64,000 nucleotides of DNA from Nitrospirota bacterium (GCA_021838765.1 JAKCCY010000004.1:31411-95410); one strand, 5' to 3'. Counted from the first letter of the stretch, positions 38,031 through 49,519 are shown. Translations and numbers: made by a program. Notes: generated by a model from the sequence alone, not told the origin.

Positions 38031-38366
38031 AAAATTCTCCCTCGTCAGAAGTGGCCGTGAACGGATGGATTGAGTGTATCTCGCAAAAACACAGGGAATA
38101 CAAAGTTCCACAGTCAAGTTTGACAGAAGTTATTTGCTGTGGCAAGGATGGTTTCAGCAAAAAGATTAAGGATGTTTTAAAGAGGCTGGGAGATTAAAAA
38201 GCTGCCCCCCAAAAGCATTCTCTTCCATGCCCCGAGGGGAAGATCAGTCATGTTTCATATTGTTTCAGCATTGCAAACTGGCCAAAAATTCATGATAGAC
38301 TGAACTTCGGTGAACTGCCCAAAAAAACATCCATCAAAAACCTTTTGTAATAAAAAAGGAGATTTC
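38031..38366. promoter_or_regulatory. Divergent intergenic region
   Basis: 336 bp between the minus-strand lipoprotein gene and the plus-strand secreted protein gene. It should hold both promoters. TTGCAA with a weak GATAGA 17 bp downstream (about 38272-38300) is a possible plus-strand promoter. No RNA gene was recognised. Confidence 0.3.
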
Positions 38367-39002
38367 ATGACATTTTCCAGAGAAACATCAAAAAAGGGTC
38401 TCTCGTGGTTCCGAGGAATTTTCTCAATGGCAACTCTCTTGTTTTCCACCACTCTCCTTGTGCCATCTCTCTCTTCAGCAAAGGAGACGACCGGAGTGCT
38501 GATGGTTTCAAACAAACACATCTCAGCGTTTGATGGAAAAACAAGCTTCTCCCCGAAACACATCATCAACTATCAAAATCTTTTCATTGATATCACCAAG
38601 ACAAAACCATACAGGGATCCCAATGGCAGGATCGTTGCCATCCCCCGCAATGCAATTTTCAAAAACGCCAATGAGGTCACCTTCCGATTCTGGCACCCCA
38701 GGCATGAACCAAGACTTCTGGATGGAATTGTCGTCAAATCCTACGATAAAAACGGACACCTTATCCATCATGGAGTTTTTGACAGGGGAGTCTTTGTTTC
38801 CATGATGATCAAAGACCTATTTCATGGAAAATGGGTTGAACTCCAGGATGTCGGAACATTTGTCCAGGGAGACAAATCACTCTATGTAAAAGTGCGCATT
38901 CGTCACAGCAAGCAAATTGCACTGGTTCCCTTTGCAACATTTCTTCAGGATTTCGCCAACAGGATTAATACGGAACCGGTGATTTCATGGGCTGTCAAAT
39001 AA
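38367..39002 (+). CDS. Secreted protein of unknown function
   Basis: Protein of 211 aa with a clear signal peptide: charged residues, then a hydrophobic core at about 20-38 ending near SSA. The ATG at 38367 follows AAAAAGGAG; an upstream ATG at 38310 lacks such a site. The body is beta-rich with many aromatic and basic residues and contains no cysteine pairs or recognised motif. It is divergent from the VirB9-like lipoprotein and about 470 bp upstream of speD. I do not recognise the family. Confidence 0.65.
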   Translation: MTFSRETSKKGLSWFRGIFSMATLLFSTTLLVPSLSSAKETTGVLMVSNKHISAFDGKTSFSPKHIINYQNLFIDITKTKPYRDPNGRIVAIPRNAIFKNANEVTFRFWHPRHEPRLLDGIVVKSYDKNGHLIHHGVFDRGVFVSMMIKDLFHGKWVELQDVGTFVQGDKSLYVKVRIRHSKQIALVPFATFLQDFANRINTEPVISWAVK

Positions 39003-39305
39003 CCCATTTATTCCTTTGACCTTGGGGTTTTGTGACCCGTTTGAGACTTTTGATGGCTTAACGGATCATAAAACCCTTCACCTCATGAATAAAATCCAAT
39101 CATCAAAAACACTTAGCCTCAAAACGAACTCAGCTTGCAGCATGTATTGAAATAGCTCAATAAAAGAGTATGATATTGCCGCTGTTTGACATGAGGGACA
39201 AAAGCCCCGAGAATTCACAGTGGGAGCCGAGAGACAGATCCGGTCAATTCCTTTCGGGCACTCCGCATCTCATTTGACGACCGGAAAAACACAGGAGTTC
39301 ACAAA
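39003..39305 (+). promoter_or_regulatory. Promoter and first part of the speD leader
   Basis: No full-size gene. TTGAAA (39147-39152) and TATGAT (39169-39174), 16 bp apart, form a good vegetative promoter for the polyamine operon. The transcript would begin near 39181, leaving about 290 nt before speD. A 28-codon frame at 39191-39277 has no ribosome-binding site. No known riboswitch consensus was recognised. Confidence 0.5.
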
Positions 39306-39449
39306 ATGTCGGCCGGAAGGTTCGATTGGATGTGGCAGGAAAGATTATTTTTAATTCCCTTAAAGGATAAACTGGGACCACTTTTCACCTTTTCTTTTAG
39401 AGGGTGGGGTCTCCATTTTGTCTGGCCCAAGGGATTTGGGCTGACCTAG
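39306..39449 (+). CDS. Putative 47-residue leader peptide upstream of speD
   Basis: ATG preceded by AGGAG at 8-nt spacing opens a 47-codon frame rich in aromatic residues (about 13 of 47: F, W), with FDWMWQERLF near the start. Its TAG stop lies inside the hairpin at 39435-39455, only 21 nt before the speD start. Placement and a better ribosome-binding site than many real genes here suggest it is translated and controls speD by coupling or arrest. It has no recognised homologue and could instead be a small functional protein. Confidence 0.5.
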   Translation: MSAGRFDWMWQERLFLIPLKDKLGPLFTFSFRGWGLHFVWPKGFGLT

Positions 39450-39455
39450 CCCAAA
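39425..39455 (+). promoter_or_regulatory. Mutually exclusive hairpins before speD
   Basis: TTTGGGCT (39435-39442) pairs with AGCCCAAA (39448-39455) around a 5-base loop. The same TTGGGC can instead pair with GCCCAA at 39425-39430. The leader-peptide stop is in the first hairpin, and the speD Shine-Dalgarno GGAGG starts 5 nt after it. Confidence 0.55.
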
Positions 39456-39470
39456 GATTGGAGGAAAGAA

Positions 39471-39944
39471 TTGCACGCTCTCGGCACACACCTTCTCGTT
39501 GACCTCAAGGATTGCCAGAATGACGGATTAAACGACATTCAGTTTGTACAGGAAGCCATGCTTTCTGCTGCCCGCGACGCTCAAGCTACAATTGTGGATT
39601 TCAAGTTTCATGAATTCAGCCCTTTTGGCATTAGTGGGGTGGTCGTTATTGCCGAATCCCACCTTGCGATCCACACTTGGCCTGAGTATAAATACGCCGC
39701 AGTTGATGTCTTTACCTGTGGTGACACACTCCAGCCGGAAGTGGCAGCCATTGCGCTAGCAAAAGCATTTGCTTCCAGAAACCCAAGTATTCATGAAGTC
39801 AAGAGGGGAATCATCGGGATAGACAATATCCATCGCCCCCATAAATCTGAAGACGCCGGAAAGGCACCAACGACAAAAGACACACTGCCAGGAGAGGAAA
39901 CGGTTGATCATGAGCGAGCCTCGGACTTCGAAGTGGTATATTGA
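39471..39944 (+). CDS. speD: S-adenosylmethionine decarboxylase proenzyme (prokaryotic class 1B)
   Basis: Provides the aminopropyl donor for spermidine. The proenzyme cleaves itself before Ser63 to form the pyruvoyl cofactor; Ser63, His68 and Cys83 all sit at the standard positions in ESHLAIHTWPEYKYAAVDVFTCGD. The start is TTG with GGAGG. At 157 aa it carries a C-terminal tail of about 30 charged residues beyond the usual end, and this tail overlaps speE by 41 nt. Some relatives decarboxylate arginine or ornithine instead, but the adjacent speE and speA favour the AdoMet role. Confidence 0.9.
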   Translation: MHALGTHLLVDLKDCQNDGLNDIQFVQEAMLSAARDAQATIVDFKFHEFSPFGISGVVVIAESHLAIHTWPEYKYAAVDVFTCGDTLQPEVAAIALAKAFASRNPSIHEVKRGIIGIDNIHRPHKSEDAGKAPTTKDTLPGEETVDHERASDFEVVY

Positions 39945-40830
39945 GTACTCCTCACCCTACCTGGGGCACATGCATGGGCTATCGGAGCTCGTTGTATCTC
40001 TCAGGACAAACTTCCAGAAGATGGATATCCTAAGGTCCGGAGCATTCGGCACATGTCTGATTCTTGATGACAAGATGCAGTCCACTTCGGTCGATGAATT
40101 CATCTATCACGAAGCATTGGTCCACCCTGCGATGCTTGCCCATCCCAGGCCGGAAAAAGTTCTCATCATAGGAGGCGGCGAAGGAGCGACACTGCGTGAG
40201 GTCCTTCGCCACAAGACTGTGAGACAGGCGGTTATGGTCGACATAGACGATCAGGTCATCGAACTGAGCCGCAGACATCTTCCGGAATGGCACAAGGGGT
40301 CCTTTGATGATCAAAGGTCTGTCGTTATCGCCACAGACGCCAGGAAATATCTTGAGGAATCCAAGGATACCTTCGACGTTATCATCACGGACCTATCGGA
40401 ACCGGTCGAGGAAGGCCCTGCCTATCTCTTGTATACAAAAGAATTTTACCAGATTGCTGTCTCCCATCTGAGCCCATCGGGAACACTATCCCTCCAGGCC
40501 GGGACAGCTGCCATTCCGTATCTTTTTAACTTCGGAGCTGTCTTCCAGACTCTTTCCTCCGTCTTTCCGGTGGTGGCCCCCTATCAGGCATTCATCCCCT
40601 CTTTTGGCCTTCCATGGGGATTTATTGTTGCCAGCAAAGACAGGGATCCACGCAAATTTGACTCCAACAGCGTTGACTCGATGATCCTTGAAAGAATGCA
40701 GGGAACCAATGATTTTTATGACGGGATTTGTCACCAGGGTCTCTTCAGCCTCCCCAAACATATTCGGAAAGAACTCTCTTCCACGAATGTTGTAATTGAG
40801 GATAACCGTCCAATTTTCTCTTACCATTAA
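39904..40830 (+). CDS. speE: Spermidine synthase (polyamine aminopropyltransferase)
   Basis: Transfers aminopropyl from decarboxylated AdoMet to putrescine or a related amine. It is 308 aa, with the motif GGGEGATLREVLRH in the AdoMet-like fold, the acidic residue after it (MVDIDDQVIELSRRHLPEW), FDVIITDLSEP and AYLLYTKEFYQ. The frame opens with TTG at 39904, well spaced from GGAGAGG; ATG at 39910 is an alternative. It overlaps speD. Confidence 0.93.
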   Translation: MIMSEPRTSKWYIEYSSPYLGHMHGLSELVVSLRTNFQKMDILRSGAFGTCLILDDKMQSTSVDEFIYHEALVHPAMLAHPRPEKVLIIGGGEGATLREVLRHKTVRQAVMVDIDDQVIELSRRHLPEWHKGSFDDQRSVVIATDARKYLEESKDTFDVIITDLSEPVEEGPAYLLYTKEFYQIAVSHLSPSGTLSLQAGTAAIPYLFNFGAVFQTLSSVFPVVAPYQAFIPSFGLPWGFIVASKDRDPRKFDSNSVDSMILERMQGTNDFYDGICHQGLFSLPKHIRKELSSTNVVIEDNRPIFSYH

Positions 40831-40843
40831 TTAATCGGCTGAC

Positions 40844-42307
40844 ATGACTCCATACGATCATAATCGGACACCTCTATTTGACGCGATGGTGGCGCTTGCC
40901 GAGAGTCGAAAGGTCTCTTTCCATACACCAGGCCATAAAAGTGGAAAGGGAATCTCGACCCGTTTTCGGAAATTTGTCGGACCGAAGGTCTTTTCCATAG
41001 ATCTGACCTGCCTCGATGAGGTTGACTCCCTCCAAAAACCTCGCGGAGTAATCAGGGAAGCACAGGAACTGGCCGCGGACATCTATGGAGCGGACCAATC
41101 TTTTTTCCTCGTCAACGGAACATCCGGGGGGAATCAGGCCATGATTCTCTCCGTGATGAAACCGGGGGAGCCTATTCTGCTCACTCGCATCCTCCACAAG
41201 TCAGTGGTCTCCGGCTTGATCATGACCGATTGCAAACCCATCTTCATTCCGCTTCAATCCACTCCGGACTGCGACTTGCTGCTGAATGACAGGACAGACA
41301 CCATTATTCAGGCAATGAACCGTCATCCTGAAGCCAAAAAGCTTTTTTTAACTTCCCCAAACTATTATGGCGTCACACTGGATCTCCCCACCATCATTCA
41401 AGAGGCGCATAGCCGCGGAGTAACCGTTCTTGTGGATGAGGCACATGGCCCCCATCTCCACTTTCATGATGACCTGCCGCCCAGTGCTATGGCTTCAAAC
41501 GCCGATCTTTGCGTTCAGTCCACCCATAAAATCATCGGCGGAATGACTCAAGCGTCCATTCTGCATGCAAAAAAAGCGAATATTGACATCGAACGATTGA
41601 CCAGCGTCCTCCGATACCTTCAAACAACAAGTCCTTCCTACATATTGATGGCATCCCTTGATCTGGCTCGCATGCAAATGGCCACGGAAGGAAAAAAACT
41701 CCTGAGCAAGGCAATCGACCTTGCCAGAAAAGCCAGGGAGCGGATTCGGAAGATCCCCGGACTGACCTGTATTGACCGAGATGAAGTGAAAGCGGCCTCC
41801 GGAGGGGATAACGACCTTGACGAGACCAAGCTTGCGATTGGGGTGAAAGGAATCGGACTGACCGGCTATCAGGTCTCACAAAAACTGAACCACGAATTTG
41901 GCATTCAGGTTGAAATGGCCGATCTCCACCATGTTTTGGTCATTGTCAGTATCGGAGATCACAGGGAAGATCTTGACCGGCTGGTTCGAGCGATGGAGGC
42001 CATCTCACACCAAGCCATGACGTTAAAATCGATCATTCCAATCAATGTCAAGCCACCTTATGCCATTGCCTCTTCACGGATGAATCCCAGGGAAGCCTTT
42101 TTTTCCTCCCATCAATCCGTTCCTCTTGAAGAGGCCCTTGGAAAAACCGCTGCAGACATTGTGACCGTATATCCTCCGGGAATCCCCCTTCTGATTCCGG
42201 GAGAAGAAATAACACAAACAGTACTCGACCACCTGATCCTCATGCGTGAAACAGGGGCCACACTTGATGGTCTTGACTCAGACAACAGATTGATCAATAT
42301 CGTCTGA
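40844..42307 (+). CDS. speA: Orn/Lys/Arg decarboxylase, SpeA-like (PLP-dependent)
   Basis: Fold type I PLP decarboxylase of 487 aa, the size of Bacillus SpeA arginine decarboxylase. It shows FHTPGHKSGKG at the N-terminus, NGTSGGNQAMILS, VDEAHGPHLHF (PLP aspartate) and the lysine motif QSTHKIIGGMTQAS. Substrate among arginine, lysine and ornithine cannot be fixed from sequence; position after speD-speE makes agmatine or putrescine supply likely. Confidence 0.88.
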   Translation: MTPYDHNRTPLFDAMVALAESRKVSFHTPGHKSGKGISTRFRKFVGPKVFSIDLTCLDEVDSLQKPRGVIREAQELAADIYGADQSFFLVNGTSGGNQAMILSVMKPGEPILLTRILHKSVVSGLIMTDCKPIFIPLQSTPDCDLLLNDRTDTIIQAMNRHPEAKKLFLTSPNYYGVTLDLPTIIQEAHSRGVTVLVDEAHGPHLHFHDDLPPSAMASNADLCVQSTHKIIGGMTQASILHAKKANIDIERLTSVLRYLQTTSPSYILMASLDLARMQMATEGKKLLSKAIDLARKARERIRKIPGLTCIDRDEVKAASGGDNDLDETKLAIGVKGIGLTGYQVSQKLNHEFGIQVEMADLHHVLVIVSIGDHREDLDRLVRAMEAISHQAMTLKSIIPINVKPPYAIASSRMNPREAFFSSHQSVPLEEALGKTAADIVTVYPPGIPLLIPGEEITQTVLDHLILMRETGATLDGLDSDNRLINIV

Positions 42308-42334
42308 TTCTTCCCTTACTCTCCAGAGGTCCCG

Positions 42335-45085
42335 ATGAATCGTCTTGTCAGAAATGGTCCATGGCTCTTGCTCATCCTTCTCATTGGTTCAGGGTGGGCC
42401 ATAGAAACACTCATGGACGAATCCGTGGACTATCTGTGGTTCTCATCCCTGAACGCCCTGTCAATCTTCTGGACATACTTCTGGGCTCGGCTCCTTTCCG
42501 GTATCATCTTCGGAAGCCTTTTCTTCATCACTCTTTTCTCCGCACTCAGAACCATTCCGGGGAAGATACCTCCCATCACCATCCGGGTAGGTCCAAGGCT
42601 GCAGGAAATTCCTGTTGCCGGGATCAGAAAGACCCTCACCATTGCCATCTTCCTGCTCTCTCTTTTTGTGGGAGAAGGGTTCTCTGACCCCAACTCGGCG
42701 CTGTCGTTCCTATCTGTTATCAAGGCAGCCAATGGCGGCCCATCTGACCCGGTCTTTCATCACCCGCTCTCTTTTTACTTGTTTGACCTGCCTTTTTGGG
42801 AACCTCTCGTTAACTTCACGACTGCAGTCCTGATCATATCCGTCATTGTCTCACTCATTTTGGGAAAACTAACCGGATTTCTGAGGGCCTCTCAGACAGG
42901 TTTTCATTTTGAACCCATTTATAGAAAGCGTTTTTTCTTTCTTCTGGCCGTAGCAGTCGGATCTCTCGGATTATCGGTTTTCCTTGAACGGTATGATCTT
43001 TTGACAAAAACACATGAAATGATCACTGGACCAGGCTATACAGAGACTCACTCAACAATACCTGCACTCCTATTCGCATCGATCATGGCATTTCTGACAA
43101 CGGCTGCCTGTCTTCTTGCAGCATTTTCAGAGTCAAAGAGTCTCCTTCCACTCGGACTTGGAACCACTGCGGCGGCAGCATACTTTATCGGAGCAGTCAT
43201 TTATCCTGATATGCTTGAGCGATTTGTCGTTCTGCCTGACCAGTTCCATCGGGAAAAGCCTTATATCGAAAAAAATATCCAGTGGACGAGAATGGCTTAT
43301 GGGCTCGACCGGGTAAAAGTGGAACATATTTCGGAACTCAAGACACCCAGCCAACAGGATTTTGAAAAAAATGCACCCACCATCAATAATATCCGGCTCT
43401 GGGATCATCGTCCCCTTTTGACGACAGTCAGACAATTGCAACAAATACGGACTTACTATCAATTCCCCTTGCTGGCACCCGACCGTTACACGGTCAATGG
43501 GCAACTCAGGCAGGTTCTTCTGGCACCACGGGAGCTGTCTTACAGCAACCTGCCTTCGCCTAACTGGATTAATCTTCATCTGGCCTATACACATGGACAT
43601 GGATTGATCATGGCTCCGGTCAACAGGGTAACAGACGAGGGACTCCCTATCTTCTGGATCAGAAATATCCCACCGGAGACACCCGCATCCCTTCCACTCA
43701 AACATTCAAGGATCTATTTTGCGGACCGGAACTTGCCCTATGCGATTGTCAATACACAAGTCGGTGAATTTGATTATCCCAGCGGAAATAAAAATGTCTA
43801 CAGCCACTATAACGGCAAGGGTGGAATCAGATTATCCTCAACCATGAGGAAGATCTTGTTCAGTTATCATTTCGGAACACCCAAAATCTTTCTCTCCGAT
43901 GCCATTACCCCTGAAAGTCGGATTCTTTTCCATCGCAACATTTTTACAATCGTCCATAACCTAGCGCCCTACCTTACACTGGACCCTGATCCCGTCCCGA
44001 TTGTCACCGCTCACGGCCGATTACTCTGGATGATTGATGCATACACAACATCTTCTCATGTCCCATATTCAAAGGAAGTTCCGGGTCCATTGGCCATGAT
44101 CAACCCGAGGTCTCATTTCGCGGGTGGACATCTGTCTGCGTTGGGAAGCTGGCACCGGGAAATCAACATGATCCATAATCCGGTCCGAGTCATAGTCGAT
44201 CCCCAGTCAGGAATACCAACCTTTTATGTAACAGACCCCAGTGACCCCATGATTGCCACCTACAGGGCAATTTTCCCGGATCTCTACAAACCGATGGAAA
44301 TGATGGGAACGGACCTTGAAAGCCATCTTCGCTTTCCCCCGGGTATTTTCTCGATTCTTGCCAAAGTCTATGAGTCTTATCACATGACAGATCCACATAC
44401 TTTTTTTAATAGGGAAGATCTCTGGGACCTGCCCACACGAAATGAGCAGTCGATGAGCCCTTACTACACCGTCATGAGACTCCCTGGCTCCAGCAAGGAA
44501 GAATACGTCCTGATGCTTCCCTACACCCCATCACAACGCCAGAATCTTTCCGCATGGCTCGTCGGGCGGTCTGATGGAAAACACCTTGGCGGAATGAAGG
44601 TCTTTACCTTTCCCAAGGAAAGACTCATTTACGGACCTGATCAGATCGAAGCCCGCATAGACCAGAGGGGGCCCATTTCAAAACAGCTCACCTTATGGAA
44701 TCAGCAAGGATCACATGTTGTCAGGGGAACACTTCTCATCATTCCTGTTGCGGGCACACTCCTTTATGTAGAACCACTGTATCTTGAGGCCACCAGTCAG
44801 GGAGCACTTCCGGAGCTCAGGAGGGTTATTGTCTCGATGGGTGATCGTGTCGTGATGAGAAAAACGCTTTCTGAAGCGATCGACGCCCTTTTTAACAACG
44901 CTTCCGGGAATGAAGCCAATCCACCACAAAAACATGAAGTCCGATCCAGGATTGGGGAAGAAGATGGATGGGTAGAACTCCATGCCCTAGAAAAAGATGC
45001 TGACGGGGCCCTTAGAAATGGAGATCTTCAGAGACTGGGAGCTGATATGAAAAAAATCCTGAATACCATTAGAAAACACCCCTAG
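42335..45085 (+). CDS. UPF0182 family large membrane protein
   Basis: Protein of 916 aa with about seven membrane helices in the first 290 residues and a large external domain, with conserved-looking stretches such as NIQWTRMAYGLDRV, NNIRLWDHRPLL and TQVGEFDYPSG. These fit UPF0182 (COG1615), whose function is unknown. It follows speA after 27 nt with AGAGG before the ATG, so it is likely co-transcribed with the polyamine genes. It converges with recN. Confidence 0.88.
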   Translation: MNRLVRNGPWLLLILLIGSGWAIETLMDESVDYLWFSSLNALSIFWTYFWARLLSGIIFGSLFFITLFSALRTIPGKIPPITIRVGPRLQEIPVAGIRKTLTIAIFLLSLFVGEGFSDPNSALSFLSVIKAANGGPSDPVFHHPLSFYLFDLPFWEPLVNFTTAVLIISVIVSLILGKLTGFLRASQTGFHFEPIYRKRFFFLLAVAVGSLGLSVFLERYDLLTKTHEMITGPGYTETHSTIPALLFASIMAFLTTAACLLAAFSESKSLLPLGLGTTAAAAYFIGAVIYPDMLERFVVLPDQFHREKPYIEKNIQWTRMAYGLDRVKVEHISELKTPSQQDFEKNAPTINNIRLWDHRPLLTTVRQLQQIRTYYQFPLLAPDRYTVNGQLRQVLLAPRELSYSNLPSPNWINLHLAYTHGHGLIMAPVNRVTDEGLPIFWIRNIPPETPASLPLKHSRIYFADRNLPYAIVNTQVGEFDYPSGNKNVYSHYNGKGGIRLSSTMRKILFSYHFGTPKIFLSDAITPESRILFHRNIFTIVHNLAPYLTLDPDPVPIVTAHGRLLWMIDAYTTSSHVPYSKEVPGPLAMINPRSHFAGGHLSALGSWHREINMIHNPVRVIVDPQSGIPTFYVTDPSDPMIATYRAIFPDLYKPMEMMGTDLESHLRFPPGIFSILAKVYESYHMTDPHTFFNREDLWDLPTRNEQSMSPYYTVMRLPGSSKEEYVLMLPYTPSQRQNLSAWLVGRSDGKHLGGMKVFTFPKERLIYGPDQIEARIDQRGPISKQLTLWNQQGSHVVRGTLLIIPVAGTLLYVEPLYLEATSQGALPELRRVIVSMGDRVVMRKTLSEAIDALFNNASGNEANPPQKHEVRSRIGEEDGWVELHALEKDADGALRNGDLQRLGADMKKILNTIRKHP

Positions 45086-45133
45086 AAAACAAGATGGGAG
45101 AGAGAAGAGTCAGAAAGGATTCTTTCGTGCGGA

Positions 45134-46789
45134 TTACCCCAAACGGTCTTGTAAAAGTTCTCGGGCAAGAAGTCTTGTCGAAGGAGACATTGCATCCCCT
45201 CCCAACATTCTGGCAATCTCTCCCACCCTGACCTCTCCTTCAATCTCACGAACACTCGACTGAACGATATCCCCGACCAGGTTTTTCTGAACAAGCAAAT
45301 GGGCATTCCCTTTTCTGGCAACTTGATGCAGGTGAGTGATCGTCACCACTTGACGGTGTTGGGCAATTTCTGACAAAAGGTCTCCCAATACCTCTCCAAC
45401 CTCTCCGCCGATTCCGGAATCGACCTCATCAAAAATAAGGGTTGATCCTGCATCCCTGTCTGAAAGAATCCATTTCAATACCAAAAGAAGTCTCGAAACC
45501 TCTCCACCCGAAGCAACTTCATCAAGGGGCTTGGGAGGAATGCCTGGGTTGGCTGAAAAAAGGAATCGGACAGAATCCGCCCCTCCCGGAGGAAAATCTC
45601 CTTGGGGAAGATCCATCCTGTCAACGATAAAAACGGCATTTTCAAGCTTAAGCTTCGTGAGGCGATCTTTCATCATGGGCTCAAGCTTCCTTGCCCCTTC
45701 AATTCTCTTCTCCCGGATCAATCCTGAAAGCACAAAAAGCTCATCCTCAACAGTCCCAATCTCGGAACGCGTTGTAGCCAATTGTGCCTCAATCTCATCC
45801 GAGGGGGGAAGAGTGATATCCGAAAAAAAACTCCATAATTGTTGAGGATCTACCCGATATTTTCTTGATAACCTCTGGTAAAGATCAAACCGAGTCTCAA
45901 CTCTCAACGCCTCTTGGGGATCAAATTCAAGATTTTCAAGATAACTTCTGGCATCTCCCGAAAGTTCCCGAAGAATGGTCATGGACTCTGCAAGCAACTT
46001 ATGGATTCCAATCAATCGGCTATCATATTCGGTCAAGCGATTGAGCTCCGCCTCCAGATGCCTCAGCTGCCCCAGAACGGAAACATCTCCATCATAAACA
46101 GTATCGATAATGTTCCCGACACAGGTTTCCAGCTCCTTTGCATGTTGATGTGCCGAAAGAAGATCAGAAAGAGCTGCCCACTCTCCCTCCACGGGGGAAA
46201 GAAGAGTCCTGTCGTCAAATTTCTCCATCATGGAATCTTTTTCTGCTAGGAGCCTTCCCTCAATCTCCGAGAGGCGATCAAGCTCGGCAAGAAGCAATTT
46301 CCTTTTTGACCGGAGAACCTCATAATCTTCGACCAAAGACTCTGCTTCCGAAAAAACATCCAGAATTTTTCGATTCAGGCGAGCATCAAGAAGCCGGAAA
46401 CTTTCTCCCTGACCTACAATATCGAGTAAAAGCCGCCCAACCTCCAGCAACTGTCCAGCAGATACAGAGTGCCCATTAACTGTCTGGCGCGTTCTCCCAT
46501 TTTCAAGAAGGACACGCCGAATGACGATATCCTCATTTTCAGACACAATGTCTTTCATAAATTCCGGTATGATCCCAAGAGGAGAAAATCCCGCCTCAAC
46601 AACCCCTTCATTATGCCCTGGCCTTATGCTCAAACCTTTGGGTTTCCCTCCGGAAATAAAATCGATTGCATCAACAAACAATGATTTTCCCGCACCTGTT
46701 TCGCCAGTCACCACTGTCAGAGCCGGTCCAAAAGAAATCATGTTCTGATCAATCGTGGCAATCGAACGAATATTGAGAAACTCAAGCAT
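45134..46789 (-). CDS. recN: DNA repair protein RecN
   Basis: SMC-like ATPase acting in double-strand break repair, 551 aa. It shows Walker A TGETGAGKSLFVDAI, a long coiled-coil middle, the signature VASGGEVSRLLLVLK, Walker B STLIFDEVDSGIGG and the C-terminal VVTITHLHQVA. The ATG at 46789 was chosen because LEFLNIRSIA is the usual N-terminus; an in-frame ATG at 46834 adds 15 residues. It lies downstream of trxA. Confidence 0.94.
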   Translation of the reverse strand: MLEFLNIRSIATIDQNMISFGPALTVVTGETGAGKSLFVDAIDFISGGKPKGLSIRPGHNEGVVEAGFSPLGIIPEFMKDIVSENEDIVIRRVLLENGRTRQTVNGHSVSAGQLLEVGRLLLDIVGQGESFRLLDARLNRKILDVFSEAESLVEDYEVLRSKRKLLLAELDRLSEIEGRLLAEKDSMMEKFDDRTLLSPVEGEWAALSDLLSAHQHAKELETCVGNIIDTVYDGDVSVLGQLRHLEAELNRLTEYDSRLIGIHKLLAESMTILRELSGDARSYLENLEFDPQEALRVETRFDLYQRLSRKYRVDPQQLWSFFSDITLPPSDEIEAQLATTRSEIGTVEDELFVLSGLIREKRIEGARKLEPMMKDRLTKLKLENAVFIVDRMDLPQGDFPPGGADSVRFLFSANPGIPPKPLDEVASGGEVSRLLLVLKWILSDRDAGSTLIFDEVDSGIGGEVGEVLGDLLSEIAQHRQVVTITHLHQVARKGNAHLLVQKNLVGDIVQSSVREIEGEVRVGEIARMLGGDAMSPSTRLLARELLQDRLG

Positions 46790-46874
46790 CAAGAATATCC
46801 CTGGAAATACGGAAGGAAAATGAACGGGTGTCAAAAAAACTCTGGCACCCGATCATTTGAGGCATCAACAACGA

Positions 46875-47207
46875 TTATGAAGCAAGAAGAGTATCGATTT
46901 TATCTTTGAAGTTTTTCTTGCTCTGTGCACCGACAACCTTATCAACAATCTGTCCGTCCTTGAAGAACATGAGTGTTGGAATACCCATTACCTGATATCG
47001 TACAGCAATATCCTGATTATCATCAGTGTTGAGCTTTACAAACTGGACCTTTCCGGCATATTCGACGGAAAGCTCTTCTACAATAGGAGCAACTGAGCGA
47101 CAAGGACCACACCATGGAGCCCAAAAATCGACCATCATCAGTCCCTTTGATCCAAGGACGTCCTTTTCCCACTCCTGACTGCCAACTTCCTTTACTGACC
47201 CTGCCAT
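46875..47207 (-). CDS. trxA: Thioredoxin
   Basis: Cytosolic disulfide reductase of 110 aa. The active site WAPWCGPC places the two cysteines at residues 33 and 36, and the cis-proline lies in [11 protein letters not shown] strong promoter lies about 140 nt upstream. recN follows and may be co-transcribed. Confidence 0.95.
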   Translation of the reverse strand: MAGSVKEVGSQEWEKDVLGSKGLMMVDFWAPWCGPCRSVAPIVEELSVEYAGKVQFVKLNTDDNQDIAVRYQVMGIPTLMFFKDGQIVDKVVGAQSKKNFKDKIDTLLAS

Positions 47208-47351
47208 GAACCCTCCTTCACTGCTTTAAATGAAAAAACCATACCCCAACCCATCACGGGAAAGATTTCCCAAAAGTTCCCGAAGAGCTAGAAGCTTGAT
47301 CAATAACGTTCAAGGGAAATCACAAAAGACAGATTAATCTCCTATCCCGCT

Positions 47352-47381
47352 ATTGTATGAGGCGAATCCCGGGACTGTCAA
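47352..47381 (-). promoter_or_regulatory. Strong vegetative promoter of trxA
   Basis: On the minus strand TTGACA (47376-47381) and TACAAT (47352-47357) are spaced by 18 bp, 11 of 12 consensus matches. The expected start is near 47345, leaving a leader of about 138 nt. Confidence 0.7.
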
Positions 47382-47422
47382 ACAAAAATCCTTAAAAAAA
47401 CAGATAAACAGAATCTATCCAG

Positions 47423-47460
47423 TAAAAAAAAGAGGAAGGCATTTCTGCCTTCCTCTTTCC
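47423..47460 (-). terminator. groES-groEL terminator
   Basis: On the minus strand AGAGGAAGGCA and TGCCTTCCTCT form an 11-bp stem with a GAAA-type loop followed by a T-run. It lies 35 nt after the groEL stop. Confidence 0.85.
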
Positions 47461-47494
47461 TGAAAACAAGATCCAAACGCTTACGCATTCGGAT

Positions 47495-49120
<1,626 letters not shown>

Positions 49121-49212
49121 TTAAGAAAACCTCCCTGAAAAGTTTGAGATCATTTAGCTCCAAAAATAATGAGAAAAATCCAAAGAGACTCAACCCATCA
49201 TTTGAAGATGGA

Positions 49213-49476
49213 TCAGGCGGTCAAGACTCCGAGAATATCTTCTTCCTTCAGGATCAGATATTCAGTGCCTTCCATCGTGATTTTTGAACCGGAATATTTA
49301 TCGAAAAGGACAATCTCCCCAACCTTAAGCGACTTCACTTCATCGCCGATTCCTTCGACTTTCCCCTTCTGGGGCTTTTCCTTAGCCGCATCAGGTATAT
49401 AAAGGCCACCCTGAGTTTTTTCGGCCTCCTCGGAATAACTTACAAAAACACGATCCTTCAACGGTTTAAACTTCAT
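49213..49476 (-). CDS. groS: Co-chaperonin GroES
   Basis: Ring-forming lid of GroEL, 87 aa. It begins MKFKPLKDRVFV after a near-perfect AAAGGAGG; the ATG at 49476 is preferred to an upstream in-frame ATG at 49530, which lies within the CIRCE region. The mobile loop is EEAEKTQGGLYIPD, and KYSGSKITMEGTEYLIL is the C-terminal signature. Confidence 0.96.
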   Translation of the reverse strand: MKFKPLKDRVFVSYSEEAEKTQGGLYIPDAAKEKPQKGKVEGIGDEVKSLKVGEIVLFDKYSGSKITMEGTEYLILKEEDILGVLTA

Positions 49477-49519
49477 CGATCCTCCTCCTTTAAGATGAAT
49501 AACGCTTCTCTTGTGGTGA

